Source of the DNA: an uncultured Aurantimonas sp.
Lineage (GTDB): Bacteria > Pseudomonadota > Alphaproteobacteria > Rhizobiales > Rhizobiaceae
Direction: 5' to 3'
Assembly: GCA_947488615.1 (NCBI GenBank)
Contig: CANKZU010000005.1
Location: 62,001-126,000 of the forward strand
Length of the DNA stretch: 64,000 nt
Positions 1 through 7,882 of this stretch are shown here, piece after piece. The position numbers and the translations under genes were made by a program. Each line of letters starts with the position of its first letter. The stretch's first letter is position 1. The notes below the pieces were generated by a model that worked only from the letters and a program-made list of their open reading frames with translations, was not told the DNA's origin and did no database searches.

Positions 1-1
1 A

Positions 2-280
2 CCCGCCATGGTCATCGCCGACTGGGCGCGCTCGCCCGCATCCGTCATCGGCCTCGCCGTCTCGCTCGCGCTGATCGTCATCTACATCCTTTTCTCCGAC
101 CTCATCGGCTTCGTGCCGATGGCGTTCATGGTGATGGCCACTCTGATGCTGACGCTCCGGGTCAAGCCACTGACGACGATCCTCGTTTCGATCCTGGCCG
201 CCGTCATCGTTCAGCAGGCCTTCGGACGGCTGTTGCTGGTGCCGCTTCCGCGCAACGCCTTTCTCGGCTTTCTCTGGTAG
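2..280 (+). CDS. tctB: TctB-family small membrane subunit of a tripartite tricarboxylate transporter, C-terminal part
   Basis: The last 90 or so residues of a small polytopic membrane protein. Two to three hydrophobic segments are visible (about residues 13-32, 36-48 and 54-70 counted from the methionine at position 8), and the reading frame is open to the window edge, so the true start lies outside. TctB proteins are usually about 150 aa, so roughly 60 residues are missing. Assignment rests mainly on the gene ending five bases before tctA, the standard tctB-tctA order. With TctA and a periplasmic TctC it would import carboxylates by a solute-binding-protein-dependent secondary mechanism. Confidence 0.75.
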   Translation, partial: PAMVIADWARSPASVIGLAVSLALIVIYILFSDLIGFVPMAFMVMATLMLTLRVKPLTTILVSILAAVIVQQAFGRLLLVPLPRNAFLGFLW

Positions 281-285
281 GGTTC

Positions 286-1803
286 ATGTCCGTCGTCGCC
301 GAGGCCTTCGCCCTCGTCTTCCAGCCCTATGTGCTTCTGGTCATCCTCGGCTCGGCCTGCTTCGGCATGTTCGTCGGTGCCATTCCGGGGCTGACCGCGA
401 CGATGGCGACGGCGCTGCTCGTGCCGGTCACCTTCTTCATGGAACCGGTCCCGGCGATCGCGGCAATCGTCACCGCGACGGCGATGGCGATCTTCGCCGG
501 CGACATTCCGGGTGCGCTGCTGCGGATGCCGGGAACGCCGGCCAGCGCGGCCTATGTCGAGGACGCCTACCGGATGACCCGCAAGGGCCTTTCGGAGGAG
601 GCGCTGGGCGCGGCACTGGTGTTCTCCGCTATCGGCGGCATCTTCGGCACGATCGTTCTCGTCACCGCCTCGCCGGCACTGGCGGAAATCGCGCTGAAAT
701 TCTCGTCCTTCGAGTATTTCTGGCTCGTCGTGCTCGGTCTGTCCTGCGCGATCTTCGTCTCGCCGGGTTCCGTTCCGCGCGGCCTGATCTCGCTGCTCAT
801 CGGCCTGTTCGCCGCGACGGTCGGCATCGACAATCCGGCCGGCGAACCACGCTACACCTTCGGCATCGTCGATCTTTTGGCAGGCGTTCAGTTCATTCCG
901 GCGATGATCGGCCTGTTCGCGGTGTCGGAGGTGCTGCGCTCCGTCGTCACGCGCCAGGAACGCCCGCGGATCGAACGGCCTGGGCAGCCCGGCATCTTTC
1001 GCGGCCAGTGGATCAACCTTCGCCGCTATCCGGCGCAGGTCGTGCGCGGCAGCGTCGTCGGCACCGCCATCGGCGCGCTGCCGGGGGCCGGCGCCGACAT
1101 CGCCGCCTGGATCTCCTATGCGATCAGCAAGCGGTTTTCGAAAGAAAAGGAGAAATTCGGCACCGGCCATGTGGAGGGGCTCGTCGAAGCCGGCGCTTCC
1201 AACAATGGCGCGGTCAGCGGCGCCTGGATACCGGCGCTCGTCTTCGGTATTCCCGGCGACTCGATCACCGCGATCGTCATCGGGGTCCTCTATGTGAAGG
1301 GGATCAATCCGGGACCGACCGTCTTCATCACCAACCCGCAGATGATCTATGCGGTGTTCATCGTGTTTTTCCTGGCCAACCTCATCATGCTGCCGCTCGG
1401 CTGGGTGGCGATCAAGACGGCCGGGAGGATCCTGTCGATCCCGACCCGGGTCCTGATGCCGATCATTCTGATGTTCTGCATCGTCGGGTCGTTCGCCATC
1501 AACAACTCGATCTTCGGCGTCATCTTGATGCTGATCTTCGGCGTCCTCGGCTTCCTCATGGAGGAAAACGACATTCCGATCGCCCCGGCGATTCTCGGGC
1601 TGGTGCTCGGCCCGATGCTGGAGCAGAACTTCATCACCTCGATGATCAAGGCGGACGGCAGTTTCCTCGCCTTCTTCGAACGGCCGATTGCCGCCGGCCT
1701 CGGCCTCTTCACCATCGCGATCTGGTGCATTCCGCTGATCGTCTGGGCGGCGAGCCGGTGGGGCGGCCAGGGAACTCCCGGCGGGGATGCCACAGCCGGC
1801 TGA
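286..1803 (+). CDS. tctA: TctA-family large membrane subunit of a tripartite tricarboxylate transporter
   Basis: A 505-aa polytopic inner-membrane protein of the normal length for TctA. It carries the family's glycine/proline-rich signatures: GAIPGLTATMATALL near residue 31, a matching GALPGAGADIAAW repeat near residue 260, and the segment GDIPGALLRMPGTPASAAY near residue 70. TctA forms the transmembrane core that moves a carboxylate (citrate, tartrate or an aromatic acid in characterised members) delivered by a periplasmic receptor. The substrate cannot be told from the sequence, and the tctC receptor gene is not in the window. The start is preceded by a GGTAGGG ribosome-binding sequence overlapping the end of tctB, implying one operon. 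Confidence 0.92.
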   Translation: MSVVAEAFALVFQPYVLLVILGSACFGMFVGAIPGLTATMATALLVPVTFFMEPVPAIAAIVTATAMAIFAGDIPGALLRMPGTPASAAYVEDAYRMTRKGLSEEALGAALVFSAIGGIFGTIVLVTASPALAEIALKFSSFEYFWLVVLGLSCAIFVSPGSVPRGLISLLIGLFAATVGIDNPAGEPRYTFGIVDLLAGVQFIPAMIGLFAVSEVLRSVVTRQERPRIERPGQPGIFRGQWINLRRYPAQVVRGSVVGTAIGALPGAGADIAAWISYAISKRFSKEKEKFGTGHVEGLVEAGASNNGAVSGAWIPALVFGIPGDSITAIVIGVLYVKGINPGPTVFITNPQMIYAVFIVFFLANLIMLPLGWVAIKTAGRILSIPTRVLMPIILMFCIVGSFAINNSIFGVILMLIFGVLGFLMEENDIPIAPAILGLVLGPMLEQNFITSMIKADGSFLAFFERPIAAGLGLFTIAIWCIPLIVWAASRWGGQGTPGGDATAG

Positions 1804-1824
1804 TCCGGCGCGCCGGGGATCGTG

Positions 1825-2202
1825 TCAGGCGATCGACACGTCGTATTTGGCGAAGTCGCCGTCGACCGTGAGGATCGTCAGCCTTTCGAGCCGGGCCTGG
1901 GCAATCAGCATACGGTCGAAGGGGTCGCGGTGGTAGAGCGGAAGCATGGCGGCCGCGCGCGCGTGCGCCGTGTCGATCGGCAGGAATTGGTGGCCGGTTT
2001 GCGCGCACTGTTCCCAGATCTTGTCCGGCACGGGAAGCGCGCCGTTCTTCTTCTTGATCTCCACTTCCCATACTGTCGCCGCGCTGACGAATGTCTGGGC
2101 GCTCCCGGCAAGAACCGTCCGATAGCGCTCGGGCAGCTTGGCGCTTTCGTAGAGAGCCCATAGCAGCACGTGCGAATCGAGCAGGTACGCGTCTACCGTC
2201 AT
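1825..2202 (-). CDS. PIN-domain toxin of a type II toxin-antitoxin pair (VapC-like)
   Basis: A 125-aa PIN-domain protein. The acidic residues expected of the metal-binding nuclease centre are visible at D9 (in LLDSHVLLW), E46/E48 (in VWEVEIKKKNG), D93/D96 (in HRDPFDRMLIAQA) and D114/D116 (in LTVDGDF). VapC-like toxins cleave RNA and are held inactive by the antitoxin encoded just upstream. The gene overlaps the antitoxin stop by four bases (ATGA), so translation is coupled. The HRDPFDR motif and the Phd-type partner place it in the common group of PIN toxins paired with Phd/YefM antitoxins. It converges on tctA with only about 20 bp between stops. Confidence 0.9.
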   Translation of the reverse strand: MTVDAYLLDSHVLLWALYESAKLPERYRTVLAGSAQTFVSAATVWEVEIKKKNGALPVPDKIWEQCAQTGHQFLPIDTAHARAAAMLPLYHRDPFDRMLIAQARLERLTILTVDGDFAKYDVSIA

Positions 2203-2426
2203 TCGATGTACGGCTCGAATCCGGTCGCGATATCGTCCCAGTTATCCGGAACCTGAAACTGGCCGTCAAAGGCACCGACCCGTGGCAATGTCGGCCGTTC
2301 CGGCCGGGCCGGCCCGAGACGAACATACGGCTTGCCATGCCGAGTCACCTGCACCTCCGCGCCGGCGGCGGCCTTGCGCAGAACGTTTGACAGGTTGGCC
2401 TTCATCTCAGCGACCGTCACGTCCAT
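2199..2426 (-). CDS. Phd/YefM-family antitoxin
   Basis: A 75-aa protein with the Phd/YefM N-terminal DNA-binding fold: it opens with VTVAEMKANLSNVLRKAAAG and continues EVQVTRHGKPYVRL, the usual pattern of this family. The C-terminal half (DNWDDIATGFEPYIE) would be the disordered toxin-wrapping segment. It is the first gene of the pair, overlaps the PIN toxin by ATGA, and has a GAGGTG ribosome-binding site seven bases before its ATG. Antitoxins of this type bind their own promoter, alone or in complex with toxin; the palindromes immediately upstream are the likely site. Confidence 0.9.
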   Translation of the reverse strand: MDVTVAEMKANLSNVLRKAAAGAEVQVTRHGKPYVRLGPARPERPTLPRVGAFDGQFQVPDNWDDIATGFEPYIE

Positions 2427-2440
2427 GGGAGCACCTCGTT

Positions 2441-2466
2441 ATTATGGCTATAATTATGGCCATAAT
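2441..2466 (-). promoter_or_regulatory. Overlapping palindromes, probable operator/promoter of the Phd/PIN toxin-antitoxin pair
   Basis: Two overlapping 14-bp palindromes lie 15-40 bp upstream of the antitoxin ATG. ATTATGGCCATAAT at 2453-2466 is perfect, and ATTATGGCTATAAT at 2441-2454 departs from symmetry at one base pair. Their cores are 12 bp apart. The stretch is markedly AT-rich against its surroundings and includes TATAAT-like sequence. Position and symmetry fit an operator for the autoregulating antitoxin; binding itself is inferred. Confidence 0.7.
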
Positions 2467-2516
2467 CTCTCTGGAAACAAGGGGGCGGAGGATTCGATGC
2501 GGGCCAGTATCAGGCC

Positions 2517-2666
2517 TCAATCGTGATCGTCGGCATCCAAGAGGATTCGTTCGGCGGCGCCGTCGAGATCCTCGTATTGACCGCTCTTCAGGCTCCATAG
2601 AAACGCCAGCAGGCCGAGCATTCCAAGCCCGAGCGCGACCGGCAAGAGGTAGATCAGGACGTTCAT
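2517..2666 (-). CDS. ccoS: Cbb3-type oxidase assembly protein CcoS
   Basis: A 49-aa single-span membrane protein. It has one hydrophobic segment (about residues 4-24) followed by the family's hallmark FLWSLKSGQYEDLDGAAERIL. CcoS (FixS) is needed for heme insertion and maturation of the cbb3 oxidase. The ATG overlaps the ccoI stop as ATGA, so it is the last gene of the ccoGHIS operon and translationally coupled to the copper ATPase. Confidence 0.92.
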   Translation of the reverse strand: MNVLIYLLPVALGLGMLGLLAFLWSLKSGQYEDLDGAAERILLDADDHD

Positions 2667-4978
2667 GCCACGCCCTCTCTGACGAGCCGCGCGGGCGAAA
2701 GCCGCGGTGTGCGCGGGGCGAAAGCGCCCTCGGTCCGCCGTCCCATCTTACCGCCGCGGGCCAGGCGCAGGGAGTTGGCGACGACGACGATGGAGGAGGA
2801 GGACATGGCGATGGCGGCGACAAGCGGGGTGATGTAGCCGGCCATCGCCAACGGCACCGCGATGCAATTGTAAAGAATCGCCAGCGCGAAATTCTGTTGC
2901 ACCAAACGCTTCGCCTTGATCGCGATCCAATGGGCGAAGGGCACGGCCAACAGGCTGTCCCGCGTGAACACGAAGTCGGCCGCCAGCCGCCCGGCGTCGC
3001 AAGCGGACGCCGGCGCCATCGACACGTCGCCGGCCGCGAGACTCGGCGCATCGTTGAGGCCGTCGCCGACCATCAGAACCTTCGCCCCGCGCGCCTGCAA
3101 GCCACGCAAATGCTCGATCTTCATGCCGGGCGTCTGGCCGGAGGCCATTGCGGCAACGCCGAGTTCGCCGGCGATCCGCGCAACTGGCTCGGCCGCGTCG
3201 CCCGACAGCACTTCTACAGTCAGGCCGTCCTGCTTCAGGTCGTCGATCGCCGCAGCGGCGTCACCGCGCAGCGTCTCCGCCAGCTGGAAGCCAAACAGAC
3301 GACCGCCCTCCAGCGCGAAAGCCACGCCGCCGGCCCGCGCCCCGGACCCTCCGTCGCCGGATGCGAGGGCGCCGACCCAATCGGAGCGTCCGAGACGGGC
3401 GCGGCGACCGCCGAGTTCGCCCTCTACGCCGCAGCCCGGCACCTCGTGAACCGCCGAGAGCGATCGGGCTTCCCCGGCGGGGAGAAAAGCGAGGATCGCC
3501 TTTGAGGCCGGATGCGTCGAATGCGCGGCCAGCGCGCGCGCCGCCGCCGCATCGCCCTCGACATCCGACGAAATCACGCGGGGGACGCCCGTCGTCAGCG
3601 TACCGGTCTTGTCGAAGACGACGTGGCCGGCCTCGGCGAGGCGCTCCAGCGCCGAGCCGTCCTTCATCAGGATGCCGTTCTCGAACAACCGCGCCGCGCC
3701 GATGACGTGAACGACGGGAACCGCCAGTCCGAGCGCGCAGGGACAGGTGATGATCAGGACGGCGATGGCGGCATAAGTGGCCGCGTACCAGTCGCCGTCC
3801 GTCGCCACCAGCCAGCCGACGAAGGTGACGGCGGCGAGGATATGGACCGCCGGCGCATAGATCCGCGCCAGGCGATCGGCGACGCGCACATAGCGTCCGC
3901 GTCCGTTCTCGGCGGCTTCCATCATCCGGATGATGTCGGCGAGGAAGGAGTTTTCCGCCGTCGCCAGCGCCTCGATGTCGATCGAACCGGAGAGGTTCAG
4001 CGTCCCCGCCTCGACCCGGTCGCCGCCGGACGCGGCAAACGGCGCGCTCTCGCCGCTGACGAGGGAGCGGTCGACGTCGCTCGTGCCCCGCACCACCACA
4101 CCGTCGACAGGAACCCGCTCGCCGGCGGCGACACGCAGGATCATGCCAGGCCGGACCTCGTCGAGCGGCGCATAGGAGAGCTCGCCGTCTTCGACCCGGC
4201 TCGCCCCCTTCACCGCCAGACGGCTGAGACCGGTGACGGCGGTTCGCGCGCGCTCGCGCATGCGCTGGTCGAGATAGCGCCCGATCAGGAGGAAGAAGAG
4301 CAGCGTCACCGCGGCGTCGAAATAGGCTTCAGCGCCGCCCGTGAGACTCTCGAAGACGCTCATGGCGAGCGCCAGCACCACGGCGAGCGAGATCGGTACG
4401 TCCATGTTGAGGCGCCCGGCCCTGAGCGCGCCAAAGGCGGAACGAAAGAAGACCTGGCCGGAATAGGCCACCGTCGGCAAGGCGATCAGCGCCGAGACCA
4501 GATGGAACAAATCGCGCGTCGCGGCGTCGGCGCCGGACCAGACCGACACCGACAGGAGCATGATGTTGCCGGCCGCGAAACCGGCGACGGCGAGCGCCTT
4601 GAGCAGACCGGCCGATTCCCGCTGGCGGGAAAGGTCGTCCAGATCACCGATATCGACCGGCGTCGCGCCATAGCCAAGGCGCTCCAGGGCGTCGCTGACC
4701 ACGAGCGGCGAACGGTCCGTGGCATCGAGAACCACGGTCACCCGGCGCATCGTCAGATTGACGCGCGCCGAGACGACGCCGTCGAGCGGCGCCAGCGCCG
4801 TTTCGATCGTCGTGATGCAGCGTCCGCAGGAAATGTCCGGAACCGAGAAGACGTACTGGACCGTGCCGTCTTGGTTGGCGCGTCCCGACCGCATCAGTTC
4901 CTCGGCCCGCAGCGCGCTGGCCGGATCAACGGTTTCGAGCGCGAGGCTCGTGGCCAGCGCACCACCACAACAGCTCAT
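2663..4978 (-). CDS. ccoI: Copper-translocating P1B-type ATPase CcoI/FixI
   Basis: A 771-aa heavy-metal P-type ATPase that supplies copper for the CuB site of cytochrome cbb3 oxidase. Visible landmarks are an N-terminal MSCCGG cysteine cluster, a heavy-metal-associated domain with CGRC at 51-54, the SGES phosphatase loop at about 308-311, the intramembrane CPC motif at 412-414, the phosphorylation site DKTGT at 456-460, and GDGLNDAP in the hinge. The extra N-terminal cysteines and GRC spacing fit the FixI branch rather than CopA. It lies between ccoH and ccoS; a GGAG within the end of ccoH serves as ribosome-binding site. Confidence 0.95.
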   Translation of the reverse strand: MSCCGGALATSLALETVDPASALRAEELMRSGRANQDGTVQYVFSVPDISCGRCITTIETALAPLDGVVSARVNLTMRRVTVVLDATDRSPLVVSDALERLGYGATPVDIGDLDDLSRQRESAGLLKALAVAGFAAGNIMLLSVSVWSGADAATRDLFHLVSALIALPTVAYSGQVFFRSAFGALRAGRLNMDVPISLAVVLALAMSVFESLTGGAEAYFDAAVTLLFFLLIGRYLDQRMRERARTAVTGLSRLAVKGASRVEDGELSYAPLDEVRPGMILRVAAGERVPVDGVVVRGTSDVDRSLVSGESAPFAASGGDRVEAGTLNLSGSIDIEALATAENSFLADIIRMMEAAENGRGRYVRVADRLARIYAPAVHILAAVTFVGWLVATDGDWYAATYAAIAVLIITCPCALGLAVPVVHVIGAARLFENGILMKDGSALERLAEAGHVVFDKTGTLTTGVPRVISSDVEGDAAAARALAAHSTHPASKAILAFLPAGEARSLSAVHEVPGCGVEGELGGRRARLGRSDWVGALASGDGGSGARAGGVAFALEGGRLFGFQLAETLRGDAAAAIDDLKQDGLTVEVLSGDAAEPVARIAGELGVAAMASGQTPGMKIEHLRGLQARGAKVLMVGDGLNDAPSLAAGDVSMAPASACDAGRLAADFVFTRDSLLAVPFAHWIAIKAKRLVQQNFALAILYNCIAVPLAMAGYITPLVAAIAMSSSSIVVVANSLRLARGGKMGRRTEGAFAPRTPRLSPARLVREGVA

Positions 4979-4985
4979 GACCGTC

Positions 4986-5468
4986 TTACTCCACCACGAA
5001 CCGCACCGATTTCTCCCAAGGCTGCGCGTCCGTCCCTGTTACGACGATAGCGGCCTCCCAAAGTCCCGCGCCGAGCTCGGTCGGAGCGGCGTAGGTTCCG
5101 CCGGAGTCAGCCTGCAGCACGATGGTGCGATCCTCCCGCTCGGAGGCCGGGTGCCCGATCGTCGCCTCGACGGACGCGTCGCGGATGGCGCGCCCGGTTC
5201 CGTCGGCGAGACTGACCGTGAAGACCCCGTCCACGTAAGACGTGTTCACGATCCAGCCGAGCGCCACTTGGCGACGCTTCGCCGCGGTCACAGCGTCGAA
5301 ACGCTGGCTCTCCACGTAGGAGTTCTGGACGACGAGCCCACTCCAGCTGGAATTGGCGAAATAGGCAAGCACCAGATTCACCGAAATGATCGTCCCGAAG
5401 AACAGGGCCATCACCGCGGCCATATGGCAGCCGGTGAATTCGCGCGGTCGAAACAGGCGAGCCAACAT
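4986..5468 (-). CDS. ccoH: FixH/CcoH family protein, cbb3 oxidase assembly
   Basis: A 160-aa membrane-anchored protein with one N-terminal transmembrane segment (about residues 15-38) and a periplasmic beta-rich domain (residues SWSGLVVQNSYVESQRF and onward), the layout of FixH/CcoH. CcoH contacts CcoN during assembly of the oxidase. Two ATGs are possible: one at 5474 overlaps the ccoG stop, but the GGAGGA Shine-Dalgarno abuts it directly. The ATG at 5468 is six bases downstream of GGAGGA and is preferred. It sits between ccoG and ccoI, the canonical order. Confidence 0.9.
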   Translation of the reverse strand: MLARLFRPREFTGCHMAAVMALFFGTIISVNLVLAYFANSSWSGLVVQNSYVESQRFDAVTAAKRRQVALGWIVNTSYVDGVFTVSLADGTGRAIRDASVEATIGHPASEREDRTIVLQADSGGTYAAPTELGAGLWEAAIVVTGTDAQPWEKSVRFVVE

Positions 5469-5470
5469 GA

Positions 5471-7084
5471 TCATTCCTCCAGAACCTCGAAGATCGCCTT
5501 GTAGCTGTCCGTCTCGTCCGAATTCCCGTCCTTGGCGATGAAGCGGAAGTCGGTGGCGCCCGGCGTGATCTTGTCGGGCGGTTGCGAAACGAAGACGCGC
5601 AAGGTTCGCAGTCTGTCCGGTTCCACAGGTATTTGGAAGCGGGTATCGGCCGCATCGTCGATCCCGTTGATCTCCATCGTCGCGCCGGGCAGACCCTCGA
5701 TACCGAGCGTGATCACGCGGGGCTCCGGGATCATGTTGAGCAGCTTGACCGTGTAGCCGTTGCGGATCGAGCCGTCGCTGAGCGTCACGGCAACCGGATT
5801 GCGATCGTGCTGGACGTTGATCTCAAGCCTGTCGCGCGCCATCAGCGCGATGAACAAGGCGGCGCCGATTGCCGCCCATACAGTGGTGTAGATCAGCGTC
5901 CGCACCCGAAAGATGATCCGCCAGTCGAAGTGGCGAAGATTGTCGCGGAAGCTCCCGTTCTCGTCCCGCACCCGGGACGGGTCGATTGTCCCGCTCGCCG
6001 GATCGGTGGCGATCGCGAGATTGGCGTCGTAGTCGCGCAGCGTCGCGTATGAAATCAGCCCGCGCTCCCGGCCGAGCCGGTCCATCACGGAATCGCAGGC
6101 ATCGATGCACAGCGCGCAGGTGATGCAGCCCAGCTGTTGCCCGTCGCGGATGTCGATGCCGGTGGGGCAGACCGCGACGCAGGCATTGCAGTCGACGCAG
6201 TCGCCGACCGCAAGGCCCGCCGCCGCCGCCTTCTTGGCTCCGCGCGTGCGCGGTTCGCCGCGCCAGTCATTGTAGGTGACGGTCAGCGAATCCTCGTCCA
6301 GCATCGCTGCCTGGATGCGCGGCCAGGGGCACATATAGATGCAGACCTGTTCGCGCATCAGGCCACCGAAGACATAGGTGGTGGCGGTCAGAACGCCGAC
6401 AGTGGCGTAGGCGACAAAGGGCGCTTCACCGAGGATGAAGTTGGTGAGCAGTGTCGGCGCGTCGGCGAAATAAAAGATCCAGGCGCCGCCGGTCGCCACC
6501 GCGATCACCAGCCATGTCGCGTGCTTGAAGACGCGCTTGCGGATCTTGTCCACGCTCCACCGCGCCCTGTCGAGACGTATGCGGGCGTTGCGGTCGCCCT
6601 CGAAGAAACGCTCGACGACGAGAAACAGGTCGGTCCAGACCGTCTGCGGACAGGTGTAGCCGCACCAGGCCCGTCCGACGACGGATGTGATCAGAAAAAG
6701 GCCGACGCCGGCCATGACCAGCAATCCGGCGACGAAGAAGAACTCCTGCGGCCAGATCTCGATGAAGAAGAAATAGAAGCGGCGATTGGCAAGATCGACG
6801 AGGACCGCCTGGTCCGGCGCATACGGCCCGCGGTCCCATCGTAGCCATGGCGTGACGTAGTAGATGCCGAGCGTCACAGCCATGACGATCCATTTCAAGC
6901 GGCGGAAATTGCCTTCGGCACGCTTGGGAAAGATCTTCTGACGCGGCGCGTAGAGAGGCTGGCTCTGCTGTCGGGCGCCTGCATTGACGGCCTCGACGTC
7001 GATCGGCGTTATTTCGGCGGGTTGGTCCAATTGCGACTCCTGCATTGCCGGAAGGCTGTCCGGCATGATCGCAAGTCTTTTCAC
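5471..7084 (-). CDS. ccoG: Cytochrome c oxidase accessory protein CcoG/FixG (iron-sulfur membrane protein)
   Basis: A 537-aa polytopic protein with bacterial-ferredoxin-type cysteine clusters. One group reads CVDCNACVAVCPTGIDIRDG and the next CITCALCIDACDSV, between transmembrane segments; the C-terminus is an Ig-like periplasmic domain. CcoG is a copper(II) reductase used in cbb3 assembly. The longest reading starts with GTG at 7084, but an FNR-type box is centred at 7111.5. A class II promoter there would start transcription near 7070, downstream of that GTG. The ATG at 7066 or 7045 may therefore be the real start, shortening the protein by 6 or 13 residues. Confidence 0.93.
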   Translation of the reverse strand: MKRLAIMPDSLPAMQESQLDQPAEITPIDVEAVNAGARQQSQPLYAPRQKIFPKRAEGNFRRLKWIVMAVTLGIYYVTPWLRWDRGPYAPDQAVLVDLANRRFYFFFIEIWPQEFFFVAGLLVMAGVGLFLITSVVGRAWCGYTCPQTVWTDLFLVVERFFEGDRNARIRLDRARWSVDKIRKRVFKHATWLVIAVATGGAWIFYFADAPTLLTNFILGEAPFVAYATVGVLTATTYVFGGLMREQVCIYMCPWPRIQAAMLDEDSLTVTYNDWRGEPRTRGAKKAAAAGLAVGDCVDCNACVAVCPTGIDIRDGQQLGCITCALCIDACDSVMDRLGRERGLISYATLRDYDANLAIATDPASGTIDPSRVRDENGSFRDNLRHFDWRIIFRVRTLIYTTVWAAIGAALFIALMARDRLEINVQHDRNPVAVTLSDGSIRNGYTVKLLNMIPEPRVITLGIEGLPGATMEINGIDDAADTRFQIPVEPDRLRTLRVFVSQPPDKITPGATDFRFIAKDGNSDETDSYKAIFEVLEE

Positions 7085-7104
7085 CGTAATGGCGCCGTCG
7101 ATCC

Positions 7105-7118
7105 TTGACCCAGATCAA
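7105..7118. promoter_or_regulatory. FixK/FNR box between ccoG and the DUF2270 gene
   Basis: TTGACCCAGATCAA fits the FNR/FixK consensus TTGAT-N4-ATCAA with a single deviation. It lies in the 103-bp gap between the divergent ccoG and DUF2270 coding starts. Activators of this family usually bind at -41.5: a rightward transcript would begin near 7153, 35 nt before the DUF2270 ATG, and a leftward one near 7070, by the first ATGs of ccoG. The same box could thus serve both genes. Confidence 0.85.
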
Positions 7119-7187
7119 CCAGCCGCTTTGACCCCCGCTTCGCCCCGTGAGACACTTTGCGGCGTGCGGCGAGGCAGGGAGGAAGCA

Positions 7188-7871
7188 ATGGATTCCGTCC
7201 GGGAACACGCGGCCGCGCGCGATTTCAGCAATTCGGAGATGGGAGCGCTCGCCCATCTTTATCGGGGCGAGATCTATCGCTCGACGATTTGGCGGACCCG
7301 GCTCGACACCACGACGAACTGGGCTGTCGTTACCCTCGGCATCGCTCTGTCGATCGCGTTTTCCTCGCCCAATGCCTCACCGCTGCCACTGGTGCTGGTC
7401 GGCATCCTGATCCTGTTTTTTCTGCTGCTGGAGGCCCGCCGCTACCGTTACTTCAATGTCTGGCGGGCGCGGGCGCGCTGGATGGAAAACAATTTCTACG
7501 CGCCGATGCTCAAGGACGGCGATCTGCGCACCGAGAACGGCTGGACGCAAGTCCTCGCCGACAACTATCTCCGGCCAGTTTATCATATCAGCCAGGCGAC
7601 AGCGATCGGCCGGCGGATTCGCAGAAACTACCTCTGGATCCTGCTGATCCAGACCGCCGCCTATGTTGGGAAGCTGCTGGTGCACCCCACCGGCGTCGGC
7701 TCCCTGGCCGAGTTCGTGCGGCGCGCCGACATCGGCCCCTTCCCGGGAGAAGCGGTGCTCGCCATCGGGGTTTTCTACGTCGCAAGCTGGATGACGATCG
7801 CAATCTGGATCGCCCGCAGCGACGCGGCGAAATTCAAATCACGCGGATCGTCATCCAGTTCGATGGGCTGA
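7188..7871 (+). CDS. DUF2270 domain integral membrane protein
   Basis: A 227-aa protein with about four predicted membrane spans (two adjacent near residues 38-75, two in the C-terminal third) and conserved-looking WRARARWMENNFYAPML and NGWTQVLADNYLRPVYHIS segments, typical of DUF2270 proteins. The family has no assigned biochemical function. The ATG follows GGGAGGAAGCA, a good ribosome-binding site; the longer frame upstream of it has no comparable signal. The gene stands alone between ccoGHIS and ccoNOQP, facing ccoP. It begins about 70 bp from the FixK/FNR box, which suggests expression under low oxygen together with the oxidase. Confidence 0.8.
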   Translation: MDSVREHAAARDFSNSEMGALAHLYRGEIYRSTIWRTRLDTTTNWAVVTLGIALSIAFSSPNASPLPLVLVGILILFFLLLEARRYRYFNVWRARARWMENNFYAPMLKDGDLRTENGWTQVLADNYLRPVYHISQATAIGRRIRRNYLWILLIQTAAYVGKLLVHPTGVGSLAEFVRRADIGPFPGEAVLAIGVFYVASWMTIAIWIARSDAAKFKSRGSSSSSMG

Positions 7872-7882
7872 GTTCAACTCCC

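Noticed and set aside
3512..5050. A 512-codon plus-strand frame antisense to ccoI
   Set aside because: ccoI has complete P-type ATPase motifs on the other strand; the frame is composition-driven.
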